From: Thermoplasmata archaeon
GTDB taxonomy: Archaea; Thermoplasmatota; Thermoplasmata; Thermoplasmatales; Thermoplasmataceae
DNA: 64,000 nt
NCBI GenBank assembly: GCA_021810575.1
Contig: JAJZIN010000003.1
Span: 1-64,000, forward strand
Direction: 5' to 3'
Translations under genes and position numbers: made by a program
Part shown: piece after piece, positions 9,845 to 19,360 of the stretch
How positions within the stretch are numbered: position 1 is the first letter of the stretch
Layout: each line of letters begins with the position of its first letter
Notes under the pieces: model-generated
What the model was told of the DNA's origin: nothing
Seen by the model: the letters and a program-made list of their open reading frames with translations, nothing else
Databases searched by the model: none

Positions 9845-10330
9845 ATGAATGAAATCATAATAGGCAGGAACACATTCATATCCGATCTCTGCTCAATAAG
9901 GGGAAGAGTGAAAATAGGGAATGACTGTTCTGTTTTTGACTTTGCATCAATAAGGGGAGATCTAGGCTCTATAGTAATAGACGATTTCTCAAACGTTCAG
10001 GACAACGTCACAATACACTGTGATCCAGGTTACGATGTTCACGTTGGAAAATATGTTTCAATAGGGCATAATGCAGTAGTTCACGGATGTACAATTGGAA
10101 ATAATTGTCTTGTTGGAATGGGTGCAATAATAATGAACGGAAGCGTAATCGGCGATGGTTCCGTTATCGCAGCTGGGGCTGTGATACTGGAAAATAAAAA
10201 GATTCCTGAAAATAGTATGGTTGCTGGAATTCCCGGAAAAATAATGTCCAATTCGATTGAGTATGAAAAAATGGCACGAAGGAACGCAGAGGATTATATG
10301 AAACTGAAAGACACTTATCTGAAAGATTAG
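9845..10330 (+). CDS. Gamma-carbonic-anhydrase-like hexapeptide-repeat protein
   Basis: Left-handed beta-helix protein of 161 residues. It shows the gamma-class signature: RGD in the early coils, NVQDN, IHCD and IGHNAVVHG, which supply Arg, Gln and the three zinc His positions. The C-terminal VAGIPGK is typical of this family. The reading frame stays open 40 codons upstream, but that part overlaps S15 and is unlike the family; the ATG at 9845 has a well-placed TATA box. Reversible CO2 hydration is possible, but many such homologues have no proven activity. Confidence 0.8.
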   Translation: MNEIIIGRNTFISDLCSIRGRVKIGNDCSVFDFASIRGDLGSIVIDDFSNVQDNVTIHCDPGYDVHVGKYVSIGHNAVVHGCTIGNNCLVGMGAIIMNGSVIGDGSVIAAGAVILENKKIPENSMVAGIPGKIMSNSIEYEKMARRNAEDYMKLKDTYLKD

Positions 10331-10535
10331 CATAAATGGATTCAATTTCTCTAACTGTAAAGCACCATTAATTCAATGGTCATTTACTATATGGTAAAAC
10401 AATACATTTGAATTTCACTGAAAATAGTAAAACATGTGGAACTATAAAAAAATTAATCAAACTGTAACAAGCAACTTATTGAAAGGGGAACAAACTCATT
10501 AAATTATTATACAGATATAGTATAATAGAAAGAGC

Positions 10536-13500
10536 ATGTTGGATAGCGATGATTCGAAAAGAAATCTAAACAAGATAATTGATAGATTTCTGGATTCGAA
10601 AGATGTAGTAGAAAGGCAGGAACAATTAACTAAAATGACAAAGGTTTTGCAGGTTCCTGATTACATACTTCTTATTCAAAACGATACTGAAATCAGGGCA
10701 AAAATTGACACTGTTGTCAGGGAGCTCTGGGTCAATATGCACGTTTGGGACTCCAGGATATATAAATATTTTTATCTTGCAAACAAGGATAGCGAAATAA
10801 TTCAATCATTCTATACCAAATCACTGGTAAACGAAAAAAATACAGAACTTGCGAAAGAATATCTAAAGTCAAATATAAAATTGTTCAACTCACAGGATAT
10901 TATTGATAACATAAATGAGTTAGCCTCACTTACAAATATGTGGGATTATGCAGCACTTCTACTTTCCGCTAATGGTATTTTTGATGAAAATCTTTTCAGA
11001 AGATACATTGATAATAATTCATATGTAATAAACAAGGAAATCACCAAGAATTACAGGGCAAGCAACGGGAAGAGAGAACTTTTGAAATTCCTGAAATTAA
11101 TAACTATAGCTGATCCAACAAATACAGAATATATACTTGATTATCTGGAAGCCCTTGACCTGAATCTGGAAATACCATCTCTGGTCTCACTGCTGAAAAC
11201 GGTTGACATAAATAACTTTAAGGAAGAGGGCTCCCTTTTAAGACTTTCTTCCCTTTTCATAAAAGTTGGTGAATACCAGAAGGCAATTGATATACTGCAG
11301 AGGGTAATCTCTGTTTCACAGAATAATCAGGAGGCAATAGAACTCTATGTCGAGGCATTGAGGAAATCAGGCGAATGGGAGCTGATCGTTTCATTCCTTG
11401 CCAGAAGGAAAAGTCTGCTGAGATCGACAAAACAGTTGGAGGAAACCTTCGTAGAAGCATGTGTGAAAATAAAAAATTATAGAGAAGCACTGGACTACCT
11501 GAGTTCTCTTGGCCCAGAAACAGATTTTTCACAGAAATCCATACTTTACATAGCCCAGTTATATCTCTATGAAGGAGATTATAAAAAGGCAAAGACCACC
11601 ATGGCGAGGGCAACCAGGGAAACTGCAAACTCAAAGTTAGGTCTCAAGCTTGATGCAGAGATTTCACGGCAGGAAGGTAAAGAGAATGAATATTTCCAGA
11701 AATGTATAAAATATATTGCAGAATCTCCCGATGATTCTTCATTCATCATTGTTGTTCTCAGGGAGCTTGAAACCAGAAAATTGTGGAATAAAATCCTGGA
11801 AATAAGTCAAATACAGAATATAGACCGAAACAATCAGGAAATATTGCCATTTATCTTACTTTCAAGCATTGAGACTGGAAGAATAAAAGAAGCTTTAGAG
11901 TTATTCCGGAACATAGATTTTCAGTATCTTGGCGACAGTATTCACATTGCGTTGCTGAGTTCTATGAGAACAAACGAACGATGGTCAATCTATTCTGCCA
12001 GCAGTGACAAATTACCTTCTCAGGTGAAATCCTATCTGGACATTATAAGAGATTCTATCTATGGAAATGTTATAAAGGAAAAAGATTCTGCAGCAATACA
12101 GGGCTTAATAGAGGGAGAAGTTCTGAATAATCTCATATCCTTAAATGAACTCTGGAAACACCTTGACACAATCAGGTATGAAGAGGCCGAATCAAAGATA
12201 AATCTGATCTTATCTCAACATGGGGCAAACCCTGATCAGGACATTAGTATCTATAATTATCCAAGAATAAATATCCTATTAAAGGAAAGGAACTATGAAA
12301 AGGCATCATCAATACTACTTAATGCAATCAAGGATCAGGATCCATACACCACCTTCTATTCAATTATTGCTGAGAATACAACAAGATTGAACAAGACAAA
12401 AATAGGAAGGCTCGAGTCAGCGTATAACCAACTTTCAGCTAGTCCTTTCAGGGCATTACTACTTCAAGCAAGGCTAGAAGAAATGGACGCTGAAAATATA
12501 ATAAGGGAGACTGAGGCAATAGTCAATAGTGGAGGCGGACTTCATGTTCCCTGGATATTCATATACGACAGGTTGTTGAAGATAGATGAAACAAAATTAC
12601 TGAATTTTATAGACCTCCTCGAGTTTTCTGGAGTTGAAACCATCCAGTCAATGAGGGTGCTGAGACAGTTTAGGAAGAGGGAAAACAGTGCACTTGATAT
12701 AATAAACCTGGATAGTAAGATCTGCAGGATGAGAACGAGCGAAGAACAGGATATAATAAACTATATCCTCGATCTGAAAGAATTCGGTAGCAAGGAAGAA
12801 CTGGACAGCGTGATAAATGAATATTCAGCCTTAAAATTACCTGCAGGAATAAATGCAATGCTTGGAGATTATTACCTGGTAAACAAGGATCCAGTTTCAG
12901 CAGAGCATTTCTTCAGGAAGAGTTTACAGGAAGAGCCCAGGGAAGAAACTACAGGTGGACTCGTGGAATCATTAATAGAGCAGGGTAAATTCAAGGAATC
13001 TGAAGCTTTCATTGAGCAGCTTAAAAATAAGTCGGCGTTCACCCTGAAACTGTACGAAGCTTCCGGTAATGTTGAAAAACTTGCAGGTACAATTAAGGGA
13101 ATAAGCAAGATCGATGGGTCAATGGAAGTGGTTCTCGAGAACATTATTGACAAATACTGGGAAAATAAAATAATCAGGACTCAATTGATCGCACTTCTCA
13201 AGAAGACAAGTAACACCAGTCTTGGACTGGATATATCTTCGAGAATGATATCCGAGCAAAAGAGTGCTGAAAGTCTCGAGGTTCTTAGGATGCTTTTCAG
13301 GAACAATCCTGAGGATATAAGGATAATAACTGTTCTGATTGAAAAGCTTGCAGAAGCAGGAAAGTTCGAGGAGGCAAACACGGACTGCCTTCAGTACCTT
13401 AAAATGAATACCCCCAGAACAGATAAGATTGAAGTCCTGGCAAGAATGGAAAGGATAAATTTCAACAATGGCCTTTACAAGGATGTACTGAAGCTCTATG

Positions 13501-14177
13501 AGATGTTTCCAGATCTGCTAAATGGAGACTCAACAGAAACAGTAGCACTCACCCTAATCAGAACAAAAAATTTCGATATTGCAGAGAATCTTCTTTCACG
13601 GCAACATCAGAAAACGATCACCCAGGAAAAATTCACTGATTTAATGAACATTTTGAAGAACACAGAAAACAGGGCAGAGATAATAATCCTATCAGAAAGA
13701 CTGATGAAGGCCTGCATAAAACACAACAAATTTCTGGATAAAAGAGAAGCAGTCATGTATACAAAGATAAAGGTGAACATGATCGATGAAATATATGAGT
13801 TCCTGAACTCACCTTCGAGTCTTGAGGGTATTGACATGGACTATCTAGAGCAGGAATCATGCAGAATAATGAAGAATATTTACAAAAAGACCGGTATAAG
13901 TACTGTTGAGGAATTAACGTTGCCAATATTCTTCCTTGGTAACGGTTCAAAGGATATAGAACTGGTAAAGATGATCAAGGACTATGTTGATGATTCTTAT
14001 TATCACTTCAAGGTCCGGCAGATTCCGAAGGATCCACTTACAATAAAATTGTTACAGCAGGCTGCTTCCATGCCATATTCCAATCCATTTGTTTACAGCG
14101 TAAAGTTCAATCTTGGAATAAGGGGAGCATTGAAGCTCAAGGCAGCCGTGCAGAGCCTTGATGGTGGTTTTGCATAA
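10536..14177 (+). CDS. Giant TPR-type helical repeat protein
   Basis: A 1213-residue, almost wholly alpha-helical soluble protein without signal peptide. Several stretches read as tetratricopeptide-like pairs, for example YQKAIDILQRVISV followed by NNQEAIELYVEALRKSG (about residues 246-275), and similar pairs occur near 335-360, 430-450, 785-850 and 935-985. No enzymatic motif was found. Such proteins are scaffolds. The stop codon overlaps the ATG of the membrane protein at 14177 (TAATG), so this scaffold may sit at the membrane with that partner. Start at ATG 10536 after a 205-base gap with only a 6-bp inverted repeat. Confidence 0.7.
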   Translation: MLDSDDSKRNLNKIIDRFLDSKDVVERQEQLTKMTKVLQVPDYILLIQNDTEIRAKIDTVVRELWVNMHVWDSRIYKYFYLANKDSEIIQSFYTKSLVNEKNTELAKEYLKSNIKLFNSQDIIDNINELASLTNMWDYAALLLSANGIFDENLFRRYIDNNSYVINKEITKNYRASNGKRELLKFLKLITIADPTNTEYILDYLEALDLNLEIPSLVSLLKTVDINNFKEEGSLLRLSSLFIKVGEYQKAIDILQRVISVSQNNQEAIELYVEALRKSGEWELIVSFLARRKSLLRSTKQLEETFVEACVKIKNYREALDYLSSLGPETDFSQKSILYIAQLYLYEGDYKKAKTTMARATRETANSKLGLKLDAEISRQEGKENEYFQKCIKYIAESPDDSSFIIVVLRELETRKLWNKILEISQIQNIDRNNQEILPFILLSSIETGRIKEALELFRNIDFQYLGDSIHIALLSSMRTNERWSIYSASSDKLPSQVKSYLDIIRDSIYGNVIKEKDSAAIQGLIEGEVLNNLISLNELWKHLDTIRYEEAESKINLILSQHGANPDQDISIYNYPRINILLKERNYEKASSILLNAIKDQDPYTTFYSIIAENTTRLNKTKIGRLESAYNQLSASPFRALLLQARLEEMDAENIIRETEAIVNSGGGLHVPWIFIYDRLLKIDETKLLNFIDLLEFSGVETIQSMRVLRQFRKRENSALDIINLDSKICRMRTSEEQDIINYILDLKEFGSKEELDSVINEYSALKLPAGINAMLGDYYLVNKDPVSAEHFFRKSLQEEPREETTGGLVESLIEQGKFKESEAFIEQLKNKSAFTLKLYEASGNVEKLAGTIKGISKIDGSMEVVLENIIDKYWENKIIRTQLIALLKKTSNTSLGLDISSRMISEQKSAESLEVLRMLFRNNPEDIRIITVLIEKLAEAGKFEEANTDCLQYLKMNTPRTDKIEVLARMERINFNNGLYKDVLKLYEMFPDLLNGDSTETVALTLIRTKNFDIAENLLSRQHQKTITQEKFTDLMNILKNTENRAEIIILSERLMKACIKHNKFLDKREAVMYTKIKVNMIDEIYEFLNSPSSLEGIDMDYLEQESCRIMKNIYKKTGISTVEELTLPIFFLGNGSKDIELVKMIKDYVDDSYYHFKVRQIPKDPLTIKLLQQAASMPYSNPFVYSVKFNLGIRGALKLKAAVQSLDGGFA

Positions 14178-14791
14178 TGGATATCCTGAACTTCAACATC
14201 AGGCAGCATCATTCCATGGGGGAAGATTTCCTGATTTCATTCATAGTTCTTGGACTTGCTCTCAGCATTGCTTATAGACATATCATATCTGGCTATACAC
14301 CAGAAAAATTCCTGTTTCTACTGCTTCCTGCAGGAATGCTTTCGTCTTTCATTGCAATAGGTTTAAGCTACTTCAGCATGAGTTTTCTATCTGACAGGTA
14401 TGGATACAGGGTTAATTTCACTCTATTTACTTCAGGCATTATATTCGCCTTACTAACTTCCATATTTGGCTTTATTATATCGCTTCCGGGAAGTACAAGG
14501 ATCGTGGGTTCAGCCAACAATGAAATAGAAGGGAAAATAGCTCTTAGTGCTCCCTTTGCGAATATGATGTTTGGGGCCATATTCTCAGGCTTCTCTTTTA
14601 TCAGTTCTGGAGCACTAAGCGAAATATTTCTTATAATCAGCGGTTCAAGCTTAATGGTTGCAGTATTTTCATCCTTGCCAATTCCCCCTCTTCCAGGATA
14701 CAGTATCCTGAAATGGAATCTTTATATATACATAATTGAACTGGCTTTCTCAGTCACTTTTCTCGTTGCTCTTGGCCATGGATTCATTTGA
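14177..14791 (+). CDS. M50 (site-2) protease-like membrane protein, catalytically dead
   Basis: Polytopic membrane protein of 204 residues. The frame of archaeal M50 proteases is recognisable: an RYGY element after the first core helix (residues 74-77), a PGSTRIVG segment (104-111), GKIALSAPFANM (119-130, normally GKISLAGPxxN) and a final FSSLPIPPLPG (164-174, normally FNLLPIPPLDG). The active HExxH is replaced by S64-Y-F-S-M68 and the metal Asp of LDG by Pro, so peptidase activity should be absent. It overlaps the TPR gene by one base. Inferred role: a pseudoprotease that binds membrane clients or tethers the TPR scaffold. Confidence 0.6.
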   Translation: MDILNFNIRQHHSMGEDFLISFIVLGLALSIAYRHIISGYTPEKFLFLLLPAGMLSSFIAIGLSYFSMSFLSDRYGYRVNFTLFTSGIIFALLTSIFGFIISLPGSTRIVGSANNEIEGKIALSAPFANMMFGAIFSGFSFISSGALSEIFLIISGSSLMVAVFSSLPIPPLPGYSILKWNLYIYIIELAFSVTFLVALGHGFI

Positions 14792-14875
14792 ACGTTATAA
14801 TCATGCAAAAAATGCCCGAAAAGGAAAAAAGTAAATAAGCATAATGAAAATGACAAATTAAAGGGAGTGAATTGT

Positions 14876-15316
14876 ATGGAATGTGAATTATGTGGTAAAA
14901 AGACCGATCATCTTAAGAAGGTAAAAATTGACGGGGCAGTTATGGCAGTATGCAGTAATTGCGAGAAATTTGGAACTCCACTTGAAAATTATAGGAATAA
15001 GCCGGTTGTCAAAAGCGTTTCAAGCTACAGTCTAACTAATACAAGTACCCAACCGGTATTCATACCGCAACAAAAACCCAGGAAGAAGCCAGGTAGAGAG
15101 ACAGACATAGATGAGCTTGAAATAGTGCCTGACTATGCTGTCCTGATCAGGGAAACAAGAGAAAAAACGGGGTTGACGCAGGATGAATTTGCCGCCAAAA
15201 TAAAAGAGAAAAGAACATCCATCGCAGCAATTGAAAGAGGAAGCCTTAAACCTGATATAAAAACAGCAAGGAAAATAGAGCTTTTTCTTAAAATAAAACT
15301 GGTTGAAAAGTTCTGA
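14876..15316 (+). CDS. mbf1: MBF1-type transcription coactivator (zinc ribbon + HTH)
   Basis: Archaeal multiprotein bridging factor 1. An N-terminal zinc finger (CELCGK and CSNC pairs) is followed by a flexible basic linker and a Cro/C1-type helix-turn-helix: YAVLIRETREKTGLTQDEFA then TSIAAIERGSLKPDI. The frame opens with GTG at 14867, but the ATG at 14876 has an AGGGAGTG ribosome-binding site just ahead and keeps the zinc finger intact, so it is preferred. It is a stand-alone gene before the oxidase operon. Confidence 0.88.
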   Translation: MECELCGKKTDHLKKVKIDGAVMAVCSNCEKFGTPLENYRNKPVVKSVSSYSLTNTSTQPVFIPQQKPRKKPGRETDIDELEIVPDYAVLIRETREKTGLTQDEFAAKIKEKRTSIAAIERGSLKPDIKTARKIELFLKIKLVEKF

Positions 15317-15359
15317 GGCGAAACATAAACTATTAATAAAAATTAATAATTGGTGATTT

Positions 15360-15608
15360 ATGAGCAAAGGGGCAAATGTTGTAACTATTTTCCTCATTAT
15401 TTCTATAATTGTTGGAATCGTGAGCAGCATCCTGTTGACAATTTTCCTGACAGGTTATGAGGCGACTACACAAGGGCAGATTGAGGCAACCTATGCCTCT
15501 CCTTTGTATGGAGCAGGAATAGCTTCTGGAGTCTTTACCAGTCTTTTACTGTTCTATCCAGTATTTAAGAAGGGAGACAGGAGTCACCAGTGGGAGGATT
15601 TTAGATGA
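15360..15608 (+). CDS. Small two-helix membrane protein of the oxidase operon
   Basis: An 82-residue protein with two membrane helices (about residues 8-30 and 48-66) and a charged C-terminus. It is not recognisable by sequence. Position decides: it opens the oxidase operon and its stop overlaps the start of subunit II, so it is probably a small oxidase subunit or assembly factor. AT-rich TATA-like sequence at 15331-15340 and a GGTGAT ribosome-binding site precede the ATG. Confidence 0.65.
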   Translation: MSKGANVVTIFLIISIIVGIVSSILLTIFLTGYEATTQGQIEATYASPLYGAGIASGVFTSLLLFYPVFKKGDRSHQWEDFR

Positions 15609-16084
15609 ATAAAAAAATGAAAATTGAAGCATTATGGCTTATAGGTGTATTGGTTGTGCTGGGTGCAGCAGCTGGATTAAATATTTATACTACTGGTCTA
15701 CCTGCGTTTTCTATAGCCACAAAAGAGACGCCCCACACGAACATAAACCCTGACAATCATATCATTGACGTTACCGGGGAGCAGTGGGCATGGATCTTTA
15801 CAAAGGAAAATGCCACAGGGACGCATACCTGTACTGATTCATTAACCATACATGTCAATACGACTTACACACTGATTGTCAGTTCTTCGAAAGGTTCTCA
15901 TCAATTTGCGGTTATACACGACCTCTATATAGCACAGTTTGACATCCAGATCTATGCAGTACCAGGGCAGAATAATTCCATAACATTCACGCCAATTCAT
16001 ACCGGTGTGTTCATATTCGAGTGTGTAGAGTACTGTGGGTACGATCATTACCTCATGAGAGGATATTTGACGGTGGTTAAGTAA
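15605..16084 (+). CDS. coxB: Heme-copper oxidase subunit II (CuA)
   Basis: Electron-entry subunit of the terminal oxidase. One N-terminal membrane helix anchors an outer cupredoxin domain. All CuA ligands are present: His99 (SHQF), Cys140, Cys144, His148 and Met151 in ECVEYCGYDHYLM. At 159 residues it is short, like ba3-type subunit II, with one anchor instead of two. It overlaps its neighbours by a few bases on both sides. Confidence 0.9.
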   Translation: MNKKMKIEALWLIGVLVVLGAAAGLNIYTTGLPAFSIATKETPHTNINPDNHIIDVTGEQWAWIFTKENATGTHTCTDSLTIHVNTTYTLIVSSSKGSHQFAVIHDLYIAQFDIQIYAVPGQNNSITFTPIHTGVFIFECVEYCGYDHYLMRGYLTVVK

Positions 16085-17805
16085 TGTCATCAACCACACT
16101 TCTTGTTGAGTTATCCCTGATTCTTTCAATAGGTTTTGCAATTCTATTCTTCATGTATTATAAATACTTGAATGCAAAAACAGAGGCAGACGTTGCAGCA
16201 AATGAGGATAATTACTATGATTACGGTTCCTACCTGAGAGAAAATAAGAAGAATGGAGGATTCCTATCTCCAAACAATTTTGTTCTGAATGATTCCAAAA
16301 GCATTGGAATGAGATATATAATGAGCGCAATAGTATTCTTCTTCATAGCTGGATCATTCGGCTTGTTGATGAGAGTGAGTCTTGTTGAACCGAATCCAAC
16401 TCTTTTTGCTGGTAGAGAAGTACTTTACGACGTGCTGACAACAGAGCACTCAATACTTATGATATATATGTGGGCTCTTGGTGGAGCAATGGGAATAGCC
16501 TACTATCTGCTTCCTTCATTCCTGAAGGTAAAGGCTGATAAATATGGTTCAATTTCATCTACGGCATTCTGGATATATCTACTAGGCGGTGTCTTTATCC
16601 TTCTTTCCAGGACATCCACAAGATGGTATTTCTACCCACCACTCGCTCTTCAGTTGAACCCATATGGAGCTGGAGCTTACAACTGGCTTGCCGTTATAGG
16701 TCTGGAAATGATATTCATCGGTATAACAATCGCTGCAATAGTTGTGATAAGAATGATCATAATGGATCGTGGTGATAATGTACCACTTACGAAAATGCCT
16801 CTATTTGCATGGAGTGTACTTTTCACATTATTGATGTTCCTGGCCTCTGCACCTTTCCTTATGTCCGCTCTAGTAATGCTGTTCTATGATTTCTTCAACC
16901 CCATATTTTTCACCGGTGTCGCAGGTGCAAGTTCTCCACTGTCGTTTGCAGAACTGTTCTGGATATGGGGGCATCCAATCGTATATATTGCAATCCTGCC
17001 GGAATTTGGATTGATTTACGAAATTATACCAAAATTCACAGGTAAAAAGATATTCAGTTATACTTCTGGAGTGGTCGGTCTGGCATTATTGATGCCATTA
17101 TCAGAACTGGTATGGGGACATCATCTACTGAATTCAGGCTTTGGCATTCAGTGGGGATTGTTCTTTTCAACAGCATCATTCCTTGTAGTTATCCCGTCTG
17201 CAATCACCATATTCAACTATATAGCATCTATGTGGACTGCGGACAAAATTCGACTCTCAACACCAATGCTGTTTGTAATCAATGGAATATTTGATTTCAT
17301 AATAGGTGGAATAACAGGGGTTATGCAATCAATGCTAGTCGTGAATATACAGGTACATGGAACATACTGGGTTACGGGGCATTTCCATTTCATCTTCATG
17401 GGAATCACTACCGGAATCATCTTTGCCTCAGTATATATGCTGTGGCCAACAATAACCAGGGGCAGGAAGTATGACCAGCGTCTCGCCACATGGCACATGG
17501 CCCTAACTGCAATCGGATCATTCATAATGTCAATGGGATGGACCATAGGAGGGTTCCTCGGCATGCCCAGATACGTATCTGGATACTTTGCAAGATTCCA
17601 GGTATATCAGGATATTGCTATCGCAGGTGGAGTCATTATCGGAATCGGTCAGCTGTTCTTCCTTGCAAACCTTATAAAGTCCATGCTTGATGAGCCAAGT
17701 ACAACAACAAACAATGCTTTCGAAGATACATATAACAACGAAGAACCATCACTGGAACAGAAACCAGAACCTCTTGGGAATCCGTCAGCTGTAGGAGGTG
17801 AATAA
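16084..17805 (+). CDS. coxA: Heme-copper oxidase subunit I
   Basis: Catalytic subunit reducing O2 to water and pumping protons; 573 residues and about 13-14 membrane helices. Ligands seen: His122 (low-spin heme), His297 and Tyr301 in GHPIVY (CuB ligand and cross-linked Tyr), the CuB pair His346-His347 in WGHHL, and His433/His435 in GHFHF (heme ligands). The Glu of the A-type HPEVY motif is Ile here, which points to a B-type (ba3-like) oxidase using a single K-channel. The hydrophilic C-terminus is acidic and ends next to the copper-protein gene. Confidence 0.93.
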   Translation: MSSTTLLVELSLILSIGFAILFFMYYKYLNAKTEADVAANEDNYYDYGSYLRENKKNGGFLSPNNFVLNDSKSIGMRYIMSAIVFFFIAGSFGLLMRVSLVEPNPTLFAGREVLYDVLTTEHSILMIYMWALGGAMGIAYYLLPSFLKVKADKYGSISSTAFWIYLLGGVFILLSRTSTRWYFYPPLALQLNPYGAGAYNWLAVIGLEMIFIGITIAAIVVIRMIIMDRGDNVPLTKMPLFAWSVLFTLLMFLASAPFLMSALVMLFYDFFNPIFFTGVAGASSPLSFAELFWIWGHPIVYIAILPEFGLIYEIIPKFTGKKIFSYTSGVVGLALLMPLSELVWGHHLLNSGFGIQWGLFFSTASFLVVIPSAITIFNYIASMWTADKIRLSTPMLFVINGIFDFIIGGITGVMQSMLVVNIQVHGTYWVTGHFHFIFMGITTGIIFASVYMLWPTITRGRKYDQRLATWHMALTAIGSFIMSMGWTIGGFLGMPRYVSGYFARFQVYQDIAIAGGVIIGIGQLFFLANLIKSMLDEPSTTTNNAFEDTYNNEEPSLEQKPEPLGNPSAVGGE

Positions 17806-17806
17806 T

Positions 17807-18472
17807 TTGAATAAAGGAAAATTAGGAGTAGTATATGGAATAGTAATAATTCTTCTTGTTGGGTTGTCATTGACATTTGTTCTATCTGCACCTACTTCTT
17901 CTGGAGGAGGCTTGATAGACCCAGCTGGACTTAAGGTAAAAGGAACAATAAATGAAACTATATACGCTGATGCAAGTGGATGGAACTATTCTCACGGTCC
18001 AATTAATCCAACATTATATCTTCCGCTTGACTACAAGATCTGTTTCACAGTTATAGAGGAAGACAATCTCCCACACACATTAACAATTAATAAGGATAAA
18101 AATTATGTTCCTGGAACTGTTCTGACTGCATATGAAAATGCTGCTACTGGTTTAACCATTGTAACAACTGGAGAACTAACACAAATACCCGGTCATCCGG
18201 TATCAAAATCCTATATATTCTTCCAGCCTGGAAATTATACATACTGGTGTGAGGTACATCCTACAACAATGCTTGCAAGAATACAGGTAAATGGCACGGC
18301 CAGTGGAACAGCATCATCGTCCATTGTATCCCAGCCAATTGCGGGTCACAATGCACATAAAAGCAATGGAAACCCATCTCTGTCACCGTTAAACCTATTA
18401 AACACTTTCAATCTTCACAACCTGGTGAAGACTGAAGTTAATTTAGAAGCAAGAGACTTGCCGGTGTTTTAG
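17807..18472 (+). CDS. Membrane-anchored blue-copper protein (sulfocyanin/plastocyanin-like)
   Basis: Type 1 copper electron carrier on the outer membrane face, likely donating to the CuA site of the oxidase. An N-terminal helix anchors a cupredoxin domain with His90 (LPHTLTI) and Cys148-x2-His151-x3-Met155 (CEVHPTTM). A Ser/Asn-rich tail follows. The frame opens at GTG 17798 inside the preceding gene, but GGAGGTG lies there as the ribosome-binding site for TTG 17807, which is the better start. Confidence 0.85.
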   Translation: MNKGKLGVVYGIVIILLVGLSLTFVLSAPTSSGGGLIDPAGLKVKGTINETIYADASGWNYSHGPINPTLYLPLDYKICFTVIEEDNLPHTLTINKDKNYVPGTVLTAYENAATGLTIVTTGELTQIPGHPVSKSYIFFQPGNYTYWCEVHPTTMLARIQVNGTASGTASSSIVSQPIAGHNAHKSNGNPSLSPLNLLNTFNLHNLVKTEVNLEARDLPVF

Positions 18473-19354
18473 TTGGAACAGAAATGGAACTTTTCTTTTT
18501 TTAACAACATTTTTAAACTTGAGATTACATTTCTCATTGATCTGGTTGCAGTTGCAGGTTTTTTCACATACACAGGATCATTCAAGGATATAATTTTTCT
18601 GATTCCACTCCTTGTATCGGGCTCACTTGCCTCAATGGCATCAGGAGTTTTCAACAACATATATGATACAGACATTGATTCAAAAATGGAACGAGTTTCA
18701 AACAGGAGAAAGGTTGTTTACAGGAACAAATCAAAGATGATCATTCTCCTTATAGCTCTGTTTGCGACATCCATGATAGTTGGGTTCTCATTTCTCAATT
18801 ATATTTCAGTCATCTACATAATAGCAGGTTTCCTCAGCTATGCCTTTCTGTATACAGTAGTGCTGAAAAGAAGGACTGACCTGAATATTGTATTTGGAGG
18901 AGTTGCAGGAAGCTTTCCTGCACTTGCTGGCTCAGCCGCAATATCAGGAACCGTAACTCCTGCAGCAATATTCATAGCGGTTCTGGTCTTTGTATGGACA
19001 CCGACTCACTTCTGGTCACTGGCCATAAAATACAGGGATGATTATTCTTCCGCAAATATACCAATGCTACCAGCTGTCAAGGGAGTTGCAGTTACCAGAA
19101 AATACATTTTGATAAATTCCATTTTTCTTGCCATAGTAACCATCATTCCATTTGTCTATACACGAATTGGGCTGAATCTCATCTATGGATTGGCGTCTGT
19201 TCCTCTGGCACTGTGGATCCTTGTTCCATCATATTATTATTTCAGGCGAAAGGGAGAAGCCAAGGAGTACAGGAAGCTTTTTTCCTATACAAACGGATAT
19301 CTTACCATAGCTCTGATCTTAATCATAATATCCACTTTTACCATATTGAAATAG
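18473..19354 (+). CDS. ctaB: Protoheme IX farnesyltransferase (heme O synthase)
   Basis: UbiA-family membrane prenyltransferase adding farnesyl to heme b to make heme O for the oxidase. Seen: NNIYDTDIDSKMERVSNRR (the N-x3-D-x3-D motif), a second loop with VWTPTHFWSLAIKYRDDY, and about nine membrane helices in 293 residues, the usual length. TTG start directly after the stop of the copper-protein gene. No heme A synthase (CtaA) lies beside it. Confidence 0.92.
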   Translation: MEQKWNFSFFNNIFKLEITFLIDLVAVAGFFTYTGSFKDIIFLIPLLVSGSLASMASGVFNNIYDTDIDSKMERVSNRRKVVYRNKSKMIILLIALFATSMIVGFSFLNYISVIYIIAGFLSYAFLYTVVLKRRTDLNIVFGGVAGSFPALAGSAAISGTVTPAAIFIAVLVFVWTPTHFWSLAIKYRDDYSSANIPMLPAVKGVAVTRKYILINSIFLAIVTIIPFVYTRIGLNLIYGLASVPLALWILVPSYYYFRRKGEAKEYRKLFSYTNGYLTIALILIIISTFTILK

Positions 19355-19360
19355 ATCAAT

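Noticed and set aside
14177..14791. Calling this an active site-2 protease
   Set aside because: HExxH and the LDG Asp are both replaced, so only a pseudoprotease call can be supported.
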